Positions 34,526 to 43,122 of a DNA stretch of 64,000 bases are shown here, piece by piece. The translations under genes and the position numbers were made by a program. The DNA comes from Burkholderia sp. Ac-20365 (GTDB lineage Bacteria; Pseudomonadota; Gammaproteobacteria; Burkholderiales; Burkholderiaceae), in contig NZ_JAAGPI010000008.1 of the NCBI RefSeq assembly GCF_017104715.1, positions 124,001-188,000 on the forward strand. Direction: 5' to 3'. A model generated the notes under the pieces. That model had not been told where the DNA came from, searched no databases, and saw nothing but the letters and a program-made list of their open reading frames with translations. Each line of letters opens with the position of its first letter. The first letter of the stretch is position 1.

Positions 34526-36082
34526 TCACGCCAACACCTCCCCCTCCACCCTGAACGCCGCCGTCAGTTCACTCAACCGCTTCGCCTCATCCGCCAGCGC
34601 GGCCGCGGTCGCCGCGTTCTCCTCGACGAGCGCGGCATTCTGCTGCGTCACTTCATCCATCTGCGTGACGGCGAGGCTCACTTCCTTGATGCCGTCGCTT
34701 TGCTGCTGCGACGCCGTCGCGATCTCGCTGACGATCTTCGCGACACGCGATATCGCCGCTTCGATCTCGCGAATCGTTTCGCCCGCGCCGTTCGCGATCT
34801 GCGCGCCATGCGCGACCCGCGCGGTCGAATCCGCGATCAGCACGCCGATCTCCTTCGCGGCCGCCGCCGAGCGTTGCGCGAGACTGCGCACCTCGCCCGC
34901 AACGACCGCAAAGCCGCGCCCTTCCTCGCCCGCCCGCGCCGCCTCGACGGCTGCGTTCAGCGCCAGAATGTTGGTCTGAAACGCGATCCCTTCGATCGCC
35001 GTGATGATGCCCGTCATCCTTGAAGAGCCGGCGTCGATCGCATGCATCGTCTCGACGAGACTGCCGACGGCTTCGCGCCCGCGCGCCGTCATCGACGACG
35101 CATCTTCGGCCAGCTGGTTCGCGTGCTGCGCATTCTCGGCGTTCAGCTGCACCGTCGACGTCAGTTCGTCCATCGCCGCCGCCGTCTGTTCGAGCGACGC
35201 GGCCTGCTCTTCCGTACGCTGCGACAGATCGAGATTGCCTGCCGCAATCTGTTGTGTCGCGGCCGCGATCGAATCGGAGCCTTTGCGCACCGTCGTGATC
35301 GTCGCGCCGAGCTTGTCCTGCATCGTCGCGAGACCGTGCAGCAGCGTGCCCATTTCATCCTCGGAACGGATCGCGACGCGCGTGCGCAGTTCGCCCGATG
35401 CAATCGCGTCGAACTGGCCGAGCGCATCGCGCATCGGCGACATGATCGCGCGGCGCAACGCGCGCCAGCTCAGAAACGCGACGCCCAGCCCAACCACAAT
35501 GCTCGCGATACACGCCGTCAGCAGCGCCTTGAAGGTTGCCGTCGAATGGTCAGCGGCCTGCTGCGCGGCATCGTCCAGATACTTTTCGAGCGCGCCCTGG
35601 CTCGCGTTCATTGCCGAATACAGGCCGATCAGATGATTCGCACGGCTTTCGTCCATCCAGCTCGTGTCGCCGCTGCCAATCGCCTGGATCAGCTGGTCGA
35701 TGCCGTCGCGCAGCACAGCCGTGCGTCTGGTATCGAGATCGTCGGTGAGTTGCTGCAGTTCGGGCGTCTTCGGCAGTGCGCGGAACTCGGACCATGCCTT
35801 GTCGGCGTCGCCCAGCAGGCGCTTCGCGCGGTTCAGCTGTTCGGTGAGTTGCGGCGAATGCGGATTGCTCATCGCCCAGTCGAGGCCGAAGCGCGCCCGC
35901 GACATCGCCGTCCCCGAGCGGCCGAGCGCGACCACCGACGCGAAATTGACCTCATAGGCTTCGCGCTGCGCCCGGTTGCTTTTCGCCATGCCGAAAATGC
36001 CGAGCGCGCCCGTCGCGATCAGCAGCACGCCGAGAAACGCGATCGTCGTCGCAATCCGGGCGTTGATGGTCAAGGTCTTCAT
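34526..36082 (-). CDS. Methyl-accepting chemotaxis protein
   Basis: A 518-residue chemoreceptor with two membrane segments (about 10-30 and 188-207) enclosing a four-helix-bundle periplasmic sensor (about 32-185). A HAMP domain (about 210-262) and a long signalling coiled coil follow, with the conserved hairpin GIAFQTNILALNAAVEAARA (about 372-391) and GRGFAVVAGEVRSLAQRSA. The C-terminus (RVEGEVLA) lacks an NWETF-type CheR tether. The ligand is not predictable, but the neighbouring amino-acid binding protein is a candidate partner. Confidence 0.92.
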   Translation of the reverse strand: MKTLTINARIATTIAFLGVLLIATGALGIFGMAKSNRAQREAYEVNFASVVALGRSGTAMSRARFGLDWAMSNPHSPQLTEQLNRAKRLLGDADKAWSEFRALPKTPELQQLTDDLDTRRTAVLRDGIDQLIQAIGSGDTSWMDESRANHLIGLYSAMNASQGALEKYLDDAAQQAADHSTATFKALLTACIASIVVGLGVAFLSWRALRRAIMSPMRDALGQFDAIASGELRTRVAIRSEDEMGTLLHGLATMQDKLGATITTVRKGSDSIAAATQQIAAGNLDLSQRTEEQAASLEQTAAAMDELTSTVQLNAENAQHANQLAEDASSMTARGREAVGSLVETMHAIDAGSSRMTGIITAIEGIAFQTNILALNAAVEAARAGEEGRGFAVVAGEVRSLAQRSAAAAKEIGVLIADSTARVAHGAQIANGAGETIREIEAAISRVAKIVSEIATASQQQSDGIKEVSLAVTQMDEVTQQNAALVEENAATAAALADEAKRLSELTAAFRVEGEVLA

Positions 36083-36270
36083 GTCGTCTGGTCTCTCGCA
36101 GTCTGCGTGTTTTCGCCGTCGCCTTTCTGGCTCTCGGCTTTGTTTTGTTCCATATATAAAACGTTAATCTTTATATGGAACTTCGAGCGAGTGTAAGACG
36201 AAAAAAATGAGCAGACCACTGCTCATTTCGGCGCGTTGCGAGACCGCGACAATCGATCAGCCGGCGGGTG

Positions 36271-37221
36271 TCAACCCGGTGCGTGCATATAAAACAGCAG
36301 CAGCGACAGCGAAACCAGCGAGCCGAGCGTCGACAGCAAAATGGTTTGCGACGTGATGTGCGCCTCGCGCTCGTAGAACTCGGCGAGCATGTACGGCCCC
36401 GTGCCCGTCGGCAGCGCGGCGAGCAGCACGGCCATGTCGACCATCGGCGCGGGCAGCGCGAACACACGCGCCGCGATCCACCACGCAAGCGCCGGCTGCG
36501 CGATCAGCTTGATGGCCGTCAGCACGAACGACGTGATCGGCTCGGCCGCTTCTTCCGCAGCCGGGCGCTTCGCGGCGAGAAACAGCCCGAGGCTCACCAG
36601 CGCGCACGGGCTCGCCGCGCCGCTCAGCAGCTTCAGGAAGGTCTCGACGCTCTGCGGCATCGTCAGATTCGCGCTCGCCGCGAGCACGCCGAGAATCGGC
36701 GACGCGATCAGCGGATTCTTCAACAGCCGCCACACCACTTTCGCGCCGAGCTTGTGCGGCGTGCGCTCGGTCTGCAAACCAATCTCAATGAGCACGATCG
36801 CAAACGCGAACAGCACGCACGCGACGATGATCGTCGCGATCGTCGTCGGTGTGAGGCTTGCCTTGCCGAACGCCAGCAGCCCGAGCGGAAAGCCGATATA
36901 GCCCGTATTCGGATACGACGCCGCGATCGCGTCGACGCTCGCATCGGCAAGATGACGGCCGCTGACAAGACGCACCAGCAGCACGACGACGAACACGCCC
37001 GCACAGGCAATCGAAAACGTCGCGATGAACGCAGGCTGATCGAGCTGATGCCAGGTGGAATGCGCCATCGTGTCGAACAGCAGCGCGGGCAGCGCGAGCC
37101 AGACGACGAAGCGGTTCAGTTCGGAAGCGGCCGTCGGACCGAGCAGATTGCGGCGACGGCAGAAGTAGCCCGCGAAGATCAGTGCGAAGACGGGCAGCAG
37201 GATTTCGAGCGTAGACAGCAT
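36271..37221 (-). CDS. AEC-family transporter
   Basis: A 316-residue membrane protein with about ten helices in two five-helix halves. Typical AEC features are the N-terminal LLPVFALIFAGYFCRRRNLL, LNRFVVWLALPALLF and the second-half GAASPCALVSLGLFLA motif with its proline break. Relatives export auxin or malate-type carboxylates. It is divergent from a LysR gene 107 bases away, which probably controls it. Substrate unknown. Confidence 0.86.
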   Translation of the reverse strand: MLSTLEILLPVFALIFAGYFCRRRNLLGPTAASELNRFVVWLALPALLFDTMAHSTWHQLDQPAFIATFSIACAGVFVVVLLVRLVSGRHLADASVDAIAASYPNTGYIGFPLGLLAFGKASLTPTTIATIIVACVLFAFAIVLIEIGLQTERTPHKLGAKVVWRLLKNPLIASPILGVLAASANLTMPQSVETFLKLLSGAASPCALVSLGLFLAAKRPAAEEAAEPITSFVLTAIKLIAQPALAWWIAARVFALPAPMVDMAVLLAALPTGTGPYMLAEFYEREAHITSQTILLSTLGSLVSLSLLLFYMHAPG

Positions 37222-37328
37222 GAAGTTGCGGCAACGAAGGCAAAGATGACGGAAACGCGCAAGGGTAAGCGTTTACACCTATACAATCCAATGCCGAATC
37301 AATCCCTCGACAATACCTTTTTTGCATC

Positions 37329-38198
37329 ATGATCGACGTGAAGCCGCTTCGCTACTTCGTCACGCTCGCCGAAACCCGGCATTTCGGGCGCGCGGCCGCG
37401 CGGCTGAACCTGTCGCAACCGCCGCTCAGCCGCCAGCTGGCTGCGCTGGAGGCGTCGCTGGGCGTCACGCTGATCGAGCGCAATCCGCGCAGCGTCACGC
37501 TGACGGCGGCCGGCGAGCGTTTCTACGAAGACGCGAAGGCCATTCTTGCGTCGATTGAACAGGCGGCGAAGCATGCGCGTGCGGCGGCGATCGGCGATAG
37601 CGGGCAGTTGACCATCGGCTTCACGATGTGCGCGACCTACAGCGTGCTGCCCGCCTACGCGCGTGTCTATGGCGATGCGTTTCCCGATGTGGCGCTCAAC
37701 CTGCGCGAAGTCGTCTCGAACGATCTGGCCTCGCAGGTGCTGAGCGGCCAGATCGATGCGGCGATCATGTTTCCTGGCGCGCCGAACAAAGGTCTCGATA
37801 CCCGCGCGATCTTCACCGAGCCGCTGTGCGTCGCGCTGTCGCGCGATCATCCGCTGGCGCGCGCGCGGCAAATCGACGTTGCACAACTCGCGCGCGAGCC
37901 GTTCGTGATGGCATCCGAAGCGGTGTCGCCGAGCTTTCGCGCGACCATCGTCGACCACTGCGCGCAGGGCGGCTTCGCGCCCGACGTGCGTTTCGAGGTG
38001 CAGTTGCAGCAGACGGTGCTGAGTCTGGTCGATGAAGGCGTCGGGATTGCGCTGGTGCCGGAGTCGATGCGCAAGGCGAAACTGGCGGGCGTCGTGTTCA
38101 GGCCGCTCGCCAACGCGCCGACCATTTCGCAGATGCTCGTGTGGTCGCCATCCAACCGCAATCCGTGTCTGGCGCGGTTTCTGGAAATGGCTGCGTGA
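37329..38198 (+). CDS. LysR-type regulator, CatM/BenM-like
   Basis: A 289-residue LTTR. The N-terminal winged helix (RYFVTLAETRHFGRAAARLN, then SQPPLSRQLAALEASLG) is typical of the CatM/BenM/CbnR subgroup, followed by an effector domain (GDSGQLTIGFTM onward, about 90-289). Its divergent position suggests control of the AEC transporter gene, with an aromatic or dicarboxylic acid effector as in its subgroup; the effector is inference. Confidence 0.88.
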   Translation: MIDVKPLRYFVTLAETRHFGRAAARLNLSQPPLSRQLAALEASLGVTLIERNPRSVTLTAAGERFYEDAKAILASIEQAAKHARAAAIGDSGQLTIGFTMCATYSVLPAYARVYGDAFPDVALNLREVVSNDLASQVLSGQIDAAIMFPGAPNKGLDTRAIFTEPLCVALSRDHPLARARQIDVAQLAREPFVMASEAVSPSFRATIVDHCAQGGFAPDVRFEVQLQQTVLSLVDEGVGIALVPESMRKAKLAGVVFRPLANAPTISQMLVWSPSNRNPCLARFLEMAA

Positions 38199-38251
38199 AC
38201 TGAGGAAGGCGATTCGCCCGCGCATACATACGCGGGCGAGCACAAGAAGCG

Positions 38252-39025
38252 TTACAGATAAGCCGACTTGCGCGCCGCCGCATTGGACGCACGCGCGATA
38301 CGCTCGCTGCGTTCGACCAGCGCGCCGAACAGCAGCCCGATCACGGCCCACATGATCGCCTGCATGCCGAGCGCCGTGACGCGGAACTTCCACAGCACGG
38401 TAGCTGGGAACGCGTCTGGCACTTCGTTGACCGTCGGCAGCGCGATCTGGATCGCGGCGATGATCGCGACGAACACCACCCCGCCCGCAATCGCCGCATT
38501 CCAGTGGCCGAGGCGCGGCACCAGATGCTTGCGCACTTTCATCGAGAACACCATCACGACGAGCGATGTGACGATCATCAGAAAGAACAACCCGGTGCGC
38601 GTGCCGATCGTATCGGGATCGCCGACGGATGGCGGATTCGCCGGATACTTGATGGTCGGCACCAGCACGACGGCCACATAAGCACCGAGCGCGAGCCACG
38701 CAGACAATGCGCGCGCGCTCAACTTGCCCGCGCGTCCATGCAGATACGCGAAGGTCAGCGCGAACAGCCCGCCGAACGCCATGCCATACGCGACCACGCC
38801 CGTCAGCAGCCCGAGGCCTGCCTGCGTGCCGCGGCTGACGAGTTCCTCGTCATGATCGTGACCGCCGGCGCCGGCTTCATCGTGTTCGTGCGCGGCGTGC
38901 ATCTTTTCTTCGAGCGCGATCGCGGTATCGACGAGCGGTTCGCCCGCGACGCGCGCGAACGCGAACGTCAGCAAGCCCGCGACGATGCCTGCGAGCATCC
39001 CTCGCATCAACAACTTCCCAACCAT
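38252..39025 (-). CDS. cbtA: CbtA cobalt transporter subunit
   Basis: A 257-residue membrane protein with about five to six helices. It has the characteristic N-terminal GMLAGIVAGLLTFAFARVAG and a His/Asp/Glu-rich loop (AAHEHDE...GGHDHDEE, about 44-60) likely to bind cobalt, then the helix TGVVAYGMAFGGLFAL. CbtA together with CbtB forms a predicted B12-regulated cobalt transporter. It begins 21 bases after cbtB, downstream of a cobalamin riboswitch. Confidence 0.93.
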   Translation of the reverse strand: MVGKLLMRGMLAGIVAGLLTFAFARVAGEPLVDTAIALEEKMHAAHEHDEAGAGGHDHDEELVSRGTQAGLGLLTGVVAYGMAFGGLFALTFAYLHGRAGKLSARALSAWLALGAYVAVVLVPTIKYPANPPSVGDPDTIGTRTGLFFLMIVTSLVVMVFSMKVRKHLVPRLGHWNAAIAGGVVFVAIIAAIQIALPTVNEVPDAFPATVLWKFRVTALGMQAIMWAVIGLLFGALVERSERIARASNAAARKSAYL

Positions 39026-39046
39026 GGTGATGACTCCCCTACGCGA

Positions 39047-39271
39047 TCAGTGGCAAGGAAAGCCGAGCAGATGGCGGCCGTCGTGCACGAATTCATGCAC
39101 GTACATGCCGGGAATCAGCGACGTCGCGCCCTGTTCGGCGCCGACGAAATAGAGGGCGAGCAGCATCAGCAGGCCACCGAAGACGATCCACGGCAGCAGC
39201 TCGCGCAGCGGAATCGGCGTGATGGCGGGTTGTTCGGTCTGACCGGCGTGGTCGAGAACGGCGTCGTTCAT
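39047..39271 (-). CDS. cbtB: CbtB cobalt transporter small subunit
   Basis: A 74-residue protein with a single membrane helix (LLPWIVFGGLLMLLALYFVG) and the C-terminal histidine motif GMYVHEFVHDGRHLLGFPCH, the hallmark of CbtB, whose histidines probably capture Co2+. ATG 39271 (MNDAVLDH) is preferred over 39280, because GGAG then sits nine bases upstream instead of overlapping the start. Confidence 0.92.
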   Translation of the reverse strand: MNDAVLDHAGQTEQPAITPIPLRELLPWIVFGGLLMLLALYFVGAEQGATSLIPGMYVHEFVHDGRHLLGFPCH

Positions 39272-39332
39272 GACGGACATCTCCAGGGGGTTGCGCGCCC
39301 CGATAGTCGATTGATGAGGGAAGTCGAAGCTT

Positions 39333-39445
39333 GGGTCTGGCTTCCGGCTTGTGTACTGCATGTTCGTGTACGCACTGCCGATTACAGTGGCGCGACCGCG
39401 CCGGGCTTGCACCGGCTTCCGCGCTTCGAGTGGCGTCTATTCTAC
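39333..39445 (-). promoter_or_regulatory. Cobalamin (B12) riboswitch ahead of cbtBA
   Basis: On the minus strand the leader contains GAAGCCGGTGCAAGCCCGGC, then GCGGTCGCGCCACTGTAATC, and downstream AAGCCGGAAGCCAGACCC. These are the conserved core of AdoCbl riboswitches (GGTGCAA, GCCACTG, and the B12-box AGCCAGAC-). It ends about 60 bases before the cbtB start, placed to block ribosome binding when B12 is plentiful. The right boundary is approximate. Confidence 0.92.
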
Positions 39446-39508
39446 GGCTAAACTGCGAGACGTTCTCTTCTTTCTTCCCGCTTCCTGTCTCCCGGACCAA
39501 GGCTCTCG

Positions 39509-40084
39509 ATGCGCACACGCCTGTTGTTGATCAGCCACCCGGCGACAGCCGCGCAGCGCAAGGGCACGTTCCCCGCCGACGATCCGCTCGATGCGCGCGC
39601 CATCGACGAAGCTTCTGCGTTTCGCGCATCGCATGCCGGGTTGCCGGCGGCCGATGTTGTCCTTGTCAGTCCAGCTCTCTGCGCTCTGGAAACAGCGAAC
39701 GCACTTGGGTTTGCCGCCACTGTCGCGCCCGCTCTCGCCGACGTGGACGTGGGCCGCTGGCGCGGGCGTCGCCTGCTCGAAGTAGCCAATGAAGAACCCG
39801 AGGCGCTCGCCGCATGGACGCGCGAGCCATCAGCCGCACCGCACGGCGGCGAATCCTTCGATGCATTGGTCTTGCGTGTCGGTAGCTGGCTCGATGCGTC
39901 TGCCAACTTCGCGCGGCACGACACGGTGATCGCCGTCACGCATGCAAGCGTGATCCGCGCGGCACTGATCCATGTGCTGCAGGCGCCCTCCGCATCGTTC
40001 ACGCGCTTCGAGATCCCGCCCCTTTCCATCGTCGAACTCCAACGCGGCGAGCGCGGCTGGACATGGTGGCCCGCCAAAGGCTAA
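39509..40084 (+). CDS. Histidine-phosphatase-family protein (CobC-like) lacking the RHG arginine
   Basis: A 191-residue protein of the phosphoglycerate-mutase/histidine phosphatase fold: N-terminal LLLISHPATAAQRKG, central DVDVGRWRGRRLLEV, and a second His in TVIAVTHASVIRAAL. The canonical LxRHG motif reads ISHP, so the catalytic His is kept but the preceding Arg is replaced. Divergence from riboswitch-controlled cbtBA suggests a role in cobalamin synthesis (alpha-ribazole phosphatase, CobC), but the altered motif makes activity uncertain. Confidence 0.78.
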   Translation: MRTRLLLISHPATAAQRKGTFPADDPLDARAIDEASAFRASHAGLPAADVVLVSPALCALETANALGFAATVAPALADVDVGRWRGRRLLEVANEEPEALAAWTREPSAAPHGGESFDALVLRVGSWLDASANFARHDTVIAVTHASVIRAALIHVLQAPSASFTRFEIPPLSIVELQRGERGWTWWPAKG

Positions 40085-40091
40085 CGGCCGC

Positions 40092-40499
40092 TCACAGCGC
40101 CGGGCACGACACAACCTGCTGCGGATTGAGCGTGGTGCCGGGCATGCCGTCGGTGGCGGGCGAGCCTTGCGCCGGTGTGGCGATCAGACGCACGGCGTCC
40201 GTACCCGCATTCGCGAGCACGTAGCGCTCGGGGCGCCCTTGAGGCTGCCAGTACGCGCGATAGACGCCACCATCCTTCAACACATGCAAGGTGCCGCGCA
40301 CCGTCTTGCCGCCCGCGATGAAATCGACGGGCTCGCCGTCGCGCAACGCAAAGCCGCTTGCGGCCGACACCCCTGACACGCCCGACGCAGCCGCCGCACC
40401 CGCGCCCGACAGCACGCCGCAAGACGCATCGCCCGACGCGGCAATCGCCAGCTGGGTGACCGTCCATAGCGCGAGCGGCGCGATTGTTTTCAGTGCCAT
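40092..40499 (-). CDS. Secreted hypothetical protein (135 aa)
   Basis: A 135-residue precursor with a signal peptide (MALKTIAPLALWTVTQLAIA) and a mature domain containing one Cys near the N-terminus (ASCGVL) and one near the end (VVSCPAL), which could form a disulfide. The central part reads VDFIAGGKTVRGTLHVLKDG followed by VYRAYWQPQGRPE. GAGGAGC lies six bases before ATG 40499, deciding the start. I do not recognise a family. It converges on the phosphatase gene with a seven-base gap. Confidence 0.7.
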   Translation of the reverse strand: MALKTIAPLALWTVTQLAIAASGDASCGVLSGAGAAAASGVSGVSAASGFALRDGEPVDFIAGGKTVRGTLHVLKDGGVYRAYWQPQGRPERYVLANAGTDAVRLIATPAQGSPATDGMPGTTLNPQQVVSCPAL

Positions 40500-40676
40500 G
40501 AAGCTCCTCGAGTCGTGTGGAATCGCCTGGACAGCGAGCGCCATGCACGTCGCAAAGCGCATACCCAGCGCGGCGCACCTGTCAGCGAGCGCGAATTTTG
40601 TCGGCGTGGCAGTGCGCTTTTTGATGTGCGATAAAAGACAGGTCTATCACAAGCGTTTACCGACAAGAGGCAACCG

Positions 40677-40895
40677 ATGGCTACGCTCGAAGCGTTTCGT
40701 TCCGTGCTCGACGATGCACGCACGCCCGAGATCATTCGCAATCACATCATCGATTCGCTGCAATATGCGCTGCGCAATCACGGCCAGATTTTCACGTCGA
40801 AGGAAGTCGAATGGCTGGCCAAGTGGGACGACGCGCGCATTCCGCTCGCCGCCACGCGCGAGCTGCAAAAACGCATGACGCAAACCGCCGACTGA
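40677..40895 (+). CDS. Small hypothetical protein (72 aa)
   Basis: A 72-residue, largely helical soluble protein (ATLEAFRSVLDDARTPEIIR, then HIIDSLQYALRNHG and EVEWLAKWDDARIPL). No known motif. GAGGCAACC precedes the ATG. Codon use matches the chromosome, so it is probably a genuine Burkholderiaceae-specific gene. Confidence 0.65.
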   Translation: MATLEAFRSVLDDARTPEIIRNHIIDSLQYALRNHGQIFTSKEVEWLAKWDDARIPLAATRELQKRMTQTAD

Positions 40896-41415
40896 ACGCC
40901 CATGGCCGCCGCGCCACGCGGCTGCGCCCCGCACGCGTATGCTTCACGATGGCAGCGCGATGAAAGTTTCTGCTACACAAAGCCCTGTTTTTAGGGCATA
41001 ATATATTCAACGCAGCGCTCTGCCCGCTTCATTCAGCATCAATCGTCAACTGCCTGACTGCAACGCGTCAACGTCTGTTCGTTTTAACGTGTTGCACTGT
41101 TTGCGTTGCATCCCATCCGTCCCGTCGTCGCGCAACTTCATGCTGCGGCAACCCGGCGGCCACGTTACTCCGGTTAATCTGCTGCGCGTCTGAACCAGAC
41201 CGGGTGACATTTGCTACGTTCGGTGCCTGCGCATCAGCGTATTTTTCTCCAATCGTTCCGCGTTGATCGCGGTTCCGTTCGAGCCAGCGCTTACGGCTCG
41301 CGCGAGACTTTTTCCATTGCGGCGCGCCTCATGGTGCTGCGCCGCTTGCCGCCATTTCGCCGCGCCTGCTCGTTGCAGTGACGCGCGCTGGCGGCCGCAT
41401 GACAGGATTTTGCAT
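40896..41415. other. Long leader/intergenic region before the 95-aa gene
   Basis: About 520 bases without a credible gene. At 40979-41010 a short stem GCCCT-N5-AGGGC is followed directly by CATAATATATTC, an AT-rich stretch that resembles a -10 region. If transcription starts there, the mRNA of the 41416 gene has an untranslated leader of roughly 400 bases. No known riboswitch motif is visible. Confidence 0.4.
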
Positions 41416-41703
41416 ATGACGACTCAAGGCATCAAAACCTACAAGGGTTACGAAATTCACCCGCTGATCTATCCGCGCCGCACCGCCAATGGCGTGCCGA
41501 GCCGCAATTCGATCGATAGTGGCTACGACGCATCGGTGCGCATCTGCCGCGTCGGCGCCAATCCCGCTGCCGATGGCCGCGTGTTCCGCCTCGCGTATTT
41601 CCGCCCGTTCGAAGGCGCGGGCAAGGCGCGTATCGCGTGCATGGAGCACGCAGCGCAAGTGATCGACGGCCGCGTCGACGGACAAAGCGTCACCGATCTT
41701 TGA
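41416..41703 (+). CDS. Conserved hypothetical protein (95 aa)
   Basis: A 95-residue soluble basic protein starting TTQGIKTYKGYEIHPLIYPR and containing YDASVRICRVGANPAADGRV and FRLAYFRPFEGAGKARIACM. It resembles small Burkholderiales proteins often found near the second infA, but I cannot name a domain. AGGA lies nine bases before the ATG. It precedes infA by 124 bases and may be cotranscribed. Confidence 0.7.
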   Translation: MTTQGIKTYKGYEIHPLIYPRRTANGVPSRNSIDSGYDASVRICRVGANPAADGRVFRLAYFRPFEGAGKARIACMEHAAQVIDGRVDGQSVTDL

Positions 41704-41827
41704 TCGTGTGCGCCGCGAGGCGCGCATCACAGCTTCACACGCATCGCCGCGGCAGCGTTCGCTCTGCCGCGCAAGACTGGCTGCGCGCCGCGCGCGGCAC
41801 CCTTCCCTCATCGACCAGGAGTAGTGC

Positions 41828-42094
41828 ATGGCGAAAGAAGAACTGCTTGAACTAGACGGTATCGTCGACGAAGTACTGCCCGACAGCCGCTATCGCGTCA
41901 CGCTGGATAACGGCGTCGTGGTAGGCGCGTATGCATCGGGCCGCATGCGCAAGAATCACATCCGTATCCTCGCGGGCGACCGCGTCACGCTCGAACTGTC
42001 GGTCTACGATCTGACCAAGGGACGCATCAACTTCCGTCACAAGGACGAACGCAGCAGCGGTCCGCGTACTGGCGCGCCGATGCGCCGCCGCTAA
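41828..42094 (+). CDS. infA: Translation initiation factor IF-1 (second, stand-alone copy)
   Basis: An 88-residue S1-fold protein: AKEELLELDGIVDEVLPDSR, FRVTLDNG-like YRVTLDNGVVVGAYASGRMR, KNHIRILAGDRVTLELSVYD and LTKGRINFRHK. This is the complete IF-1 consensus, plus a basic C-terminal tail. IF-1 occupies the A site of the 30S subunit during initiation. This copy is outside the ribosomal-protein operon. Betaproteobacteria often carry two infA genes, and the isolated copy has been linked to stress conditions in relatives. AGGAG precedes the ATG. Confidence 0.95.
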   Translation: MAKEELLELDGIVDEVLPDSRYRVTLDNGVVVGAYASGRMRKNHIRILAGDRVTLELSVYDLTKGRINFRHKDERSSGPRTGAPMRRR

Positions 42095-42199
42095 CGTAGC
42101 CGCTTATGTAGCTGCTCAGCCATGTGTCTCGCCGTGAGTCGGGCGGGATGCTGCGAATAAATCGACGACGCGCAACGCCGTTGTCGATCGCAAGAAGAT

Positions 42200-42222
42200 G
42201 CGGCATGTGCAACGCATGCCGC
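42200..42222. terminator. Hairpin between infA and the GntR gene
   Basis: GCGGCATG-N7-CATGCCGC, a perfect 8-bp stem between two convergent genes, suited to terminate in both directions. No U-tract. Confidence 0.5.
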
Positions 42223-42240
42223 GCGACTCACCTTCCAGAT

Positions 42241-42945
42241 TCACCCTCGAAACACCATCCCCATATCGTCGCTCGCGCTCGTCTGCATGCGCGTCACGAC
42301 ACGCTCTTCCAGTTCCGCCAGATGCGCGCGCATCGCTTCGAGCGCGGCGTTCAGGTCGCCTGTGTCGAGCGCGTCGATGAGTTGCGCGTGTTCGTCGGCG
42401 GCGCAGGTCGTGCCCTTCGACGGATCGTAAAGCGCCTTGTACAGCTCCGTCTTCGCGACCAGTTGCGCGACGAAGCCCTGCAACTCCGCGCTGCCCGCAA
42501 TCTCGGTCAGCAGCACATGAAAGTGCCCTGCGAGCCGCACCTGTTCATCGAGGCGGCCTTCCTTCAGTGCCTTCTTTTCGCTGGCGACGTGTGCCTTCAG
42601 CACGCGCTTGTCCTGCGCCGACAGCGCGCCGCATAGCGCAGTCATGATCCCTGCCTCGACGATCTGCCGCGCGCGATAGACCTGACGCACGTCCTCTTCC
42701 GACGGCGACGGCACGAACGCGCCGCGATTGGCCTCCAGCACCAGTTTGCCCTCGAACCCGAGCCTCGCGAGCACCTTGCGCAGCGCACCGCGCGTGCAGC
42801 CGAACGCGGCCGCGAGATCGCGTTCGACGAGCTGCGCGCCCGGTCGCAGGCGGCCTTCGAGCAACGCAAGCGTGATCGATGCGTAGATGCGGTCCTCGAC
42901 GTTGTCGTCGTCGGTGGCGGGCGGGGTGTTCGGGCGAGTGGCCAT
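42241..42945 (-). CDS. GntR/FadR-family regulator (FCD domain)
   Basis: A 234-residue regulator. Its N-terminal winged helix (LRPGAQLVERDLAAAFGCTR, GALRKVLARLGFEGKLVLE) is followed by an all-helical FCD ligand-binding domain (about 95-225) with the Asp/His metal-site pattern (LAGHFHVLLTEIAGS, DEHAQLIDALDTGD). It is divergent from an MFS transporter whose promoter carries two copies of the FadR-type palindrome TGGTTAACCA, so repression of that transporter is likely. Confidence 0.88.
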   Translation of the reverse strand: MATRPNTPPATDDDNVEDRIYASITLALLEGRLRPGAQLVERDLAAAFGCTRGALRKVLARLGFEGKLVLEANRGAFVPSPSEEDVRQVYRARQIVEAGIMTALCGALSAQDKRVLKAHVASEKKALKEGRLDEQVRLAGHFHVLLTEIAGSAELQGFVAQLVAKTELYKALYDPSKGTTCAADEHAQLIDALDTGDLNAALEAMRAHLAELEERVVTRMQTSASDDMGMVFRG

Positions 42946-43060
42946 GTTGTGCGAGTGAGAAGGATGCGGCTGGCGGCCGTATTTTAGCGGCGCGCCGCCT
43001 CATCCGCATGTGCGCCGAAAACATCCGCGCGAATACCGGCGATAGCAGATTCGAATCTAA

Positions 43061-43093
43061 TGGTTAACCATTTTACGTTACTATGGTTAACCA
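43061..43093. promoter_or_regulatory. Twin GntR-type operators TGGTTAACCA
   Basis: Perfect 10-bp palindromes at 43061-43070 and 43084-43093, 23 bp apart start to start (about two helical turns), between the divergent GntR and MFS genes. They match the TGGTNNNACCA-type consensus of FadR-like regulators. Confidence 0.75.
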
Positions 43094-43122
43094 AAGATTT
43101 CGACTCACCCGCAGGAACACCC

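Noticed and set aside
35042..36196. 384-codon plus-strand ORF opposite the chemoreceptor gene
   Set aside because: Antisense shadow with Arg-rich composition; the minus strand contains an unmistakable chemoreceptor.
36268..37332. 354-codon plus-strand ORF opposite the AEC transporter
   Set aside because: Arg/Asp-rich shadow without motifs; the opposite strand encodes a regular multi-helix transporter.
43060..43122. ATG 43060 as the MFS transporter start
   Set aside because: It lies within an operator palindrome, without a ribosome site, and adds residues unlike the family; GTG 43123 has a suitable ribosome site.
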